Assembly (NCBI GenBank): GCA_002384765.1
Contig: DGBM01000058.1
Coordinates: 1-9,298 of the forward strand
DNA: 9,298 bases
Source: Demequinaceae bacterium UBA4004
Lineage (GTDB): Bacteria; Actinomycetota; Actinomycetes; Actinomycetales; Demequinaceae
Reading direction: 5' to 3'
Part shown: positions 6,162 through 9,298 of the stretch, piece after piece
Numbering within the stretch: position 1 is the stretch's first letter
Layout of the letters: each line of letters starts with the position of its first letter
Notes under the pieces: model-generated
What the model saw: the letters and a program-made list of their open reading frames with translations, nothing else
The model's database searches: none
What the model was told of the DNA's origin: nothing
Program-made: the position numbers and the translations under genes

Positions 6162-6447
6162 GGGTTGCCCCCTTGCGTGCGCGGGAACCAGTGGCGAGGT
6201 ACGTCCACACGATGGCCACGACAAGCAGGGCGAGGATGACCAGGCGCCGCAGGTCCAGGCCGCCATCCGTGAGCGGCACGGTCACCAGCGCCTGGCCGGA
6301 GTCGACCAACACGTGGTGCTCGAGCAGCCACCCACTGACCGCGTCGCGCACCTTCGGGATCAGCGCAGGGATGATGAAGAGAGCCGCGCTCATCAGCAGG
6401 ATCTTCTCGGTGACCTCTTCGTCCTGGCTGCCTGCGCCGAGGCTCAT
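6154..6447 (-). CDS. Small two-TM membrane protein (97 aa)
   Basis: This 97-residue protein has two hydrophobic spans, ILLMSAALFIIPALIP (about 16-31) and LVILALLVVAIVWTYLATG (69-87). They are joined by a loop of about 35 residues and followed by a short basic tail (SRARKGATHG), which suggests that the C-terminus is cytoplasmic. The start overlaps the wbl stop as ATGA, so translation is coupled. I do not recognise the family. Small two-TM proteins are common accessory parts of actinobacterial conjugative elements, possibly membrane partners of the transfer apparatus, but nothing here shows a specific role. Confidence 0.75.
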   Translation of the reverse strand: MSLGAGSQDEEVTEKILLMSAALFIIPALIPKVRDAVSGWLLEHHVLVDSGQALVTVPLTDGGLDLRRLVILALLVVAIVWTYLATGSRARKGATHG

Positions 6448-6716
6448 GCCGCCACGACCTCGTGCTGCGCCTGGCTACGAGCGGCGACCGCGGCCTCGCG
6501 GTCCTGCAGGTCCATGCCGCCCCAGATGCCCTCGTTCTGCTCGCCGGCCAGGTGACGCGCCAGCGCCTCCTGGCGACAGGCCTCCTGGATCGGGCAGGCC
6601 ATGCACCCTTGCTTCGCCGCGCGCTTGTGGCGACGCAGCTCCTTGAACCACAGGTCCGGGTTGCTCTGGCACGGCAGCGCCGGGGTCTCTTCTCGCGGGG
6701 TGGTCGTATCCGACAT
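6444..6716 (-). CDS. WhiB-like (Wbl) iron-sulfur transcription factor
   Basis: This 90-residue protein has the full Wbl signature: C16 followed by CMACPIQEAC (C38, C41, C47), giving the four ligands of a [4Fe-4S] cluster with the usual Cx2Cx5C spacing, then the beta-turn motif GIWGG (63-67). Wbl proteins bind region 4 of the primary sigma factor and adjust promoter choice, often regulating themselves; the cluster can sense oxygen, NO or redox state. The C-terminus after GIWGG (DLQDREAAVAARSQAQ) has few basic residues, so its DNA contacts may be weak. ATG 6716 has an excellent AAAGGAGG site five bases upstream. It leads the operon of small genes and sits behind a regulatory element that is repeated before the translocase gene, which makes autoregulation and control of both operons plausible. 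Confidence 0.95.
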   Translation of the reverse strand: MSDTTTPREETPALPCQSNPDLWFKELRRHKRAAKQGCMACPIQEACRQEALARHLAGEQNEGIWGGMDLQDREAAVAARSQAQHEVVAA

Positions 6717-6721
6717 CGCAG

Positions 6722-6729
6722 CCTCCTTT
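6722..6729 (-). promoter_or_regulatory. Strong ribosome binding site of wbl
   Basis: The transcribed strand reads AAAGGAGG, then five bases (CTGCG) before ATG 6716. This fixes the wbl start and shows that the AAGGGGG block of the upstream shared element (6738-6744) is not needed here as a ribosome binding site. Confidence 0.85.
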
Positions 6730-6737
6730 ACCTTTCA

Positions 6738-6792
6738 CCCCCTTGAGAGGTGGAGGCTGCGGCCGTTTTGGGAACGGGACCGGCGGACTTTC
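6738..6792 (-). promoter_or_regulatory. Shared regulatory element, copy A (wbl operon)
   Basis: On the plus strand this reads CCCCCTTGAGAGGTG (6738-6752), TGGGAACGG (6769-6777) and ACTTTC (6787-6792). The first two blocks are identical to those at 4142-4181, with the same 17-bp distance between CCCCCTTGAGAGGT and TGGGAACGG; the third block is offset by one base (9 rather than 8 bp). The intervening bases differ, so this is not a simple recent duplication of the whole stretch. It lies 22-76 bp upstream of the wbl ATG, in the place of a promoter and operator. Confidence 0.65.
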
Positions 6793-6866
6793 TTTGAGTA
6801 GCCGGAAGGTCGCAGCGCCAGGAGCCCGGGCGTCCCAAAACTCCTTGCTCAGAGAGATAGGATCGG

Positions 6867-7116
6867 CTGCGTCGCAGTGGCGCTGTCCGCCAACAGCGGC
6901 ACGCCACGAGACCAGCGGACGATCCTCCTCCCCTCGCTACGCAGTGACATATGTCAGCGCTCCTGCCACGTCAGATGTCTTGACTGCTGCCACGGCATAG
7001 GTCGACGCAGGTGCCCCGCGGCAGATGCCCCGGGCATCACCGGGGCTCCACATGCCAGGTACTTCTGGCTCGGTCTCTGCCTCGACATATGCCTCGGGCA
7101 GGTGCCCTGTCGCGAG
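6867..7116. other. Non-coding region dense in dyad symmetries and CAnnTG sites
   Basis: No convincing gene lies between 6793 and 7120. The region holds CTGCG-T-CGCAG (6867-6877), a bulged hairpin around CGCTGT-CCGCCA-ACAGCG (6881-6898) with outer arms GTGG/CCAC, TGACATATGTCA (6945-6956, perfect 12-bp palindrome), GATGCCC-C-GGGCATC (7024-7038), and a nested dyad with outer arms CGACA/TGTCG (7083-7112) and inner arms GGGCA/TGCCC (7096-7107). CAnnTG hexamers occur at 6948, 6972, 7008, 7022, 7049, 7086 and 7099. This looks like a cis-acting locus such as an origin of transfer, a partition or clt-type site, or an operator array; which one cannot be decided from sequence alone. Confidence 0.4.
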
Positions 7117-7120
7117 TCAG

Positions 7121-7403
7121 TCAGCGTCGAGCTGGAGCAGCGGGCGAGGCGTTGACGACGAGGGGGTCGACGCCGTTCTGGGCAGCTGCCGACCCCGACT
7201 CCCCCTTCGTCTTCGTCGGGGTGGTGTCGTGGTCGCCAAGCGCCAGGAGTGCATTCACCGCCTGGGGGCGGGACCCGTCGTCGGGTCTTCGTCCGCAACA
7301 GCGCTCTGCTTGGGCGGGAGTTCTCGGCCCCGGGGACCCGGCTCTCTGGCTCCTCGTCCAGGGCCTGTATTGAGGGGGTCCCAGCCATCTCTTCGAGGCC
7401 CAT
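7121..7403 (-). pseudogene. Possible frameshifted small gene
   Basis: Two minus-strand frames each look coding over part of this stretch. The first, from ATG 7403, gives about 40 residues (MGLEEMAGTPSIQALDEEPE onward). The second, ending at 7121, gives a hydrophilic tail including QAVNALLALGDHDTTPTKT and PLVVNASPAAPARR, with roughly 80% G or C at third positions. Removing one base from the CCC run at 7283-7285 would join them into a 93-residue protein. No Shine-Dalgarno site is visible before 7403, and I do not recognise the product. It may be a decayed gene, a sequencing error or chance in GC-rich DNA. Confidence 0.3.
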
Positions 7404-7412
7404 CGAGGCGGG

Positions 7413-9062
7413 TTATGAGGGCCCAAAACCCCCGGGAATCCGGGCGTGGCTAGCGTGAACATGGTCGCGGTGGTTGCTCACGGGGCTGCCGCGGTCTTCC
7501 ATCGGCCGCCACCCTTCGTCGGCCCTGTCGATGTTCCAGATCTTCTGGTCGAAGATGATGTATTGGATGCCGAGCTCTTCAGCGTTCTGGCGGTTCCACT
7601 CGGCGATCTTCCAGCCCAGGGCTTGACCGTTCTGGGAGCGGTAGTTGTCGATCATGTAGTCGACGGCGTAGCCATTGGGGTGATCGCTGGAGATGGCTCG
7701 CTCGCCGACGCCGTACATGGTGGTGATCTGCGGGAAGGCCGCCGCGGTGCAGCGCAGTCCCCGCTCGGCCACGGGTTGCAGGCCTCGGGTCGCGGGGCTG
7801 TCGCTGGGAGGGCAGTTCATGCCGGGTGGGTCGGGCAGTTCACCCTGGGCGGCCAGCGCGGGCACTGACGTGCCGCCCGCGGCGCCCTGGCAGTCGGCGG
7901 TGCCTCCGGAGCCGCCGTACCGGGCGACCAAGTCGGGGTTGCCCTTGACCTTGGCGACGACCTGCACTGCGTCGTCCCACATCGGCTCGTAGTGCCACGG
8001 GTCGGCGTTGGCTTGTGCCTTGTGCGCGGCGATGGTCGGAGCGAGGTCGCGGTATCCGTCCACCTTCTGCAGGTAGTCCCAGAAGATGTTGGCTGCCCCG
8101 GCAGGGTCCATGCGTTGGCTCAGCGGCCCGCGCTCGGGTCCCTCCTGGAAGACGCCGACGGTGTCGTTGCGCACGGCATCGCCGTGGTTGAGGTTCTGCA
8201 GGCTCGACTCGGCCATCGCGGTCATGACCGCCGACGTGATCGTCCAGTCGTCCAGTCCACGCTGGGTGCCGGCGTCGATGATCTCCTTCGCGACCGCAAC
8301 CTGTTGGGGGCCCCACGGCCCGACGCTGAGGTTGCCACCGCCAGCCTTGCTCCTGGAGCCGCCGTCTGATCTCTGCTGCGAGGCGTCCGCAGCGAGGACG
8401 TTGGCCGAGGCGCTCTTGCCCTCCGGGCCCGCCTTGCCTGCGGTGGCGATCGCGTCCTTCCGGGGAACGGTCAGGCCTGCCTTCTTCAGGACCGGGGCCG
8501 GGTCGACGGCCGTGCCGCCGCGGTGGATCTCGAAGTGCAGGTGCGCTCCGGTCACGGCACCGGTCTGTCCCTCAACACCGATGGCCTGTCCGACCGCTAC
8601 CTTCTCCCCCACTTCGACCTTGGTCGAGGCCAGGTGAAGGTAGCGGCTGACCAGGCCGCCACCGTGAGCGATCTCGATGAAGTTGCCTGCCCCCGGATTG
8701 CCGTGGACGACCGTCTTGACCGTGCCTGCACGGAAGGCTCGGATCTCACCGCCGGCCGGGATCGTGGCCATGTCCATCCCGCTGTGCTTCTTCATCACGT
8801 GCTTGACCGGGTGGTACCGCATCCCGAACCGGTCGGTGTACTTCCAGCGCCCCGCCACCGGCATCACGCTCGAGCCGTCACCAACCTGGACGACGCCGCT
8901 GGCTGGACCGGCCCGCGTGCACTGCATCTCCTGCAGCGCGCCTGTCATCGACATGGCGCTGACCACCGTCATCACCACCGCGCCCCCAATGAAGACGAGG
9001 GGCAACACCACGAGCACGACCACCGCGATCGCGATCAGGATCAGGGGCTTCCTGCCCTCCAT
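7413..9062 (-). CDS. Membrane-anchored cell-wall hydrolase: M23 peptidase, transglycosylase-like and M15/VanY-like domains
   Basis: This 549-residue protein has an N-terminal membrane anchor (7-37) with the rest expected outside the cell. The M23 endopeptidase domain (about 65-190) carries HSGMD (H93, D97), YLH (H143) and GAHLHFEI (H174, H176), the full zinc and catalytic set. After a Ser/Gly/Ala-rich linker comes a domain (250-385) with AMAESSLQN (E285), resembling the catalytic Glu motif of lytic transglycosylases. The C-terminal domain (424-549) has SSDHPNGYAVDYMIDN (458-473) and HRDHVH (531-536), the SxHxxGxAxD and HxH pattern of M15/VanY-like peptidases. It probably opens peptidoglycan for a transfer machine, like the wall hydrolases of Gram-positive conjugation systems. 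ATG 9062 shares one base with the previous stop and has AGGGG five bases upstream; GTG 9065 is a less well-spaced alternative. No strong terminator follows. Confidence 0.9.
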   Translation of the reverse strand: MEGRKPLILIAIAVVVLVVLPLVFIGGAVVMTVVSAMSMTGALQEMQCTRAGPASGVVQVGDGSSVMPVAGRWKYTDRFGMRYHPVKHVMKKHSGMDMATIPAGGEIRAFRAGTVKTVVHGNPGAGNFIEIAHGGGLVSRYLHLASTKVEVGEKVAVGQAIGVEGQTGAVTGAHLHFEIHRGGTAVDPAPVLKKAGLTVPRKDAIATAGKAGPEGKSASANVLAADASQQRSDGGSRSKAGGGNLSVGPWGPQQVAVAKEIIDAGTQRGLDDWTITSAVMTAMAESSLQNLNHGDAVRNDTVGVFQEGPERGPLSQRMDPAGAANIFWDYLQKVDGYRDLAPTIAAHKAQANADPWHYEPMWDDAVQVVAKVKGNPDLVARYGGSGGTADCQGAAGGTSVPALAAQGELPDPPGMNCPPSDSPATRGLQPVAERGLRCTAAAFPQITTMYGVGERAISSDHPNGYAVDYMIDNYRSQNGQALGWKIAEWNRQNAEELGIQYIIFDQKIWNIDRADEGWRPMEDRGSPVSNHRDHVHASHARIPGGFGPS

Positions 9063-9298
9063 CACTGCCCCTCAGGCAGGTCGTAGCGCACCACGGCGTA
9101 GTCGCCACCGCCAGGTGCGGGACGCAGGATCACTCCCGTCCACCCACTCGTGGTGGGGACCGCCACCTCGACCTCACGCTGGTGACCATCCACGGCAGCG
9201 TCCTCGTCGACGACGACCCCACCACCGGGCTTGAGCTGCAGGGGCGGAATCCAGTGCGGCTGCATACCCGCCATGTTGGGGTTGACCCCGTTTCGTGG
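9062..9298 (-). CDS. C-terminal part of an unrecognised protein (5' end beyond window)
   Basis: The frame ending at 9062 stays open to the window edge, giving 78 residues. Eight codons precede the first ATG (9274), and that ATG has no proper ribosome binding site, so the protein probably starts outside the window. The visible part reads NPNMAGMQPHWIPPLQLKPG, then VDGHQREVEVAVPTTSGWTG and ILRPAPGGGDYAVVRYDLPE, a soluble, beta-rich C-terminus. The stop overlaps the hydrolase start by one base (TGATG), so the two are co-translated and may act in the same envelope process. I do not recognise the family. Confidence 0.65.
   Translation of the reverse strand, partial: PRNGVNPNMAGMQPHWIPPLQLKPGGGVVVDEDAAVDGHQREVEVAVPTTSGWTGVILRPAPGGGDYAVVRYDLPEGQ

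Noticed and set aside
6168..6186. CCCCCTTG followed by GGGAAC, resembling the shared regulatory element
   Set aside because: The distance is much shorter than in the real copies and the GAGAGG part is missing. The first block is the ribosome binding site of the 127-aa gene and the rest is coding.
9279..9290. GGGGTTGACCCC dyad near the right edge
   Set aside because: The loop of two bases is too small for a stable hairpin, and it lies in an open coding frame.
1..9298. CRISPR arrays, tRNA or rRNA genes, insertion sequences, integrase or attachment sites
   Set aside because: I saw no regularly spaced repeats, no cloverleaf or rRNA sequence, no transposase or integrase motifs and no paired terminal repeats.

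Overview
The window is high-GC DNA with very GC-rich third codon positions. It carries a WhiB-like (Wbl) regulator, a protein family restricted to Actinomycetota and their phages and plasmids, so the host is an actinobacterium; I cannot name a genus. An FtsK/TraB-type DNA translocase, a membrane-anchored multi-domain peptidoglycan hydrolase, several small unrecognised genes and an exported HNH nuclease together suggest part of a conjugative or integrative element (plasmid or ICE). No relaxase, integrase, VirB4 or replication gene is visible, so this is a fragment.

Every supported gene is on the minus strand, so transcription runs from the right end to the left. Right to left: (1) the 3' end of an unrecognised gene (9298-9062), overlapping by one base a 549-residue cell-wall hydrolase (9062-7413) with an M23 endopeptidase domain, a lytic-transglycosylase-like domain and a C-terminal M15/VanY-like domain; (2) a non-coding stretch of about 700 bp (6717-7412) with dense dyad symmetries, a possible frameshifted small gene and, at its left end, a promoter-proximal element; (3) a tightly overlapping operon of wbl (6716-6444), a two-TM protein, a 127-aa protein, a 133-aa protein whose 3' half is packed with hairpins, an ADP-ribosyltransferase-like protein lacking the usual catalytic residues, and a 65-aa protein ending at 4279, followed by a strong hairpin (4215-4249); (4) a second operon of the FtsK/TraB translocase (4140-1849), a YdjM-like membrane protein (1841-1095), an exported DUF1524/HNH nuclease (1055-312) and the start of a DnaQ-like 3'-5' exonuclease (276 to beyond base 1).

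The most notable regulatory signal is an element of about 55 bp found upstream of both wbl and the translocase gene, with two identical blocks (a 15-mer and a 9-mer) held at constant spacing. It implies the two operons are controlled together, possibly by the Wbl protein itself. A working model, by inference, is that the wall hydrolase opens the peptidoglycan, the FtsK-like ATPase moves double-stranded DNA, and the wbl operon supplies regulation and accessory functions. The ART-like protein and the small proteins around it are the least described part of the window.
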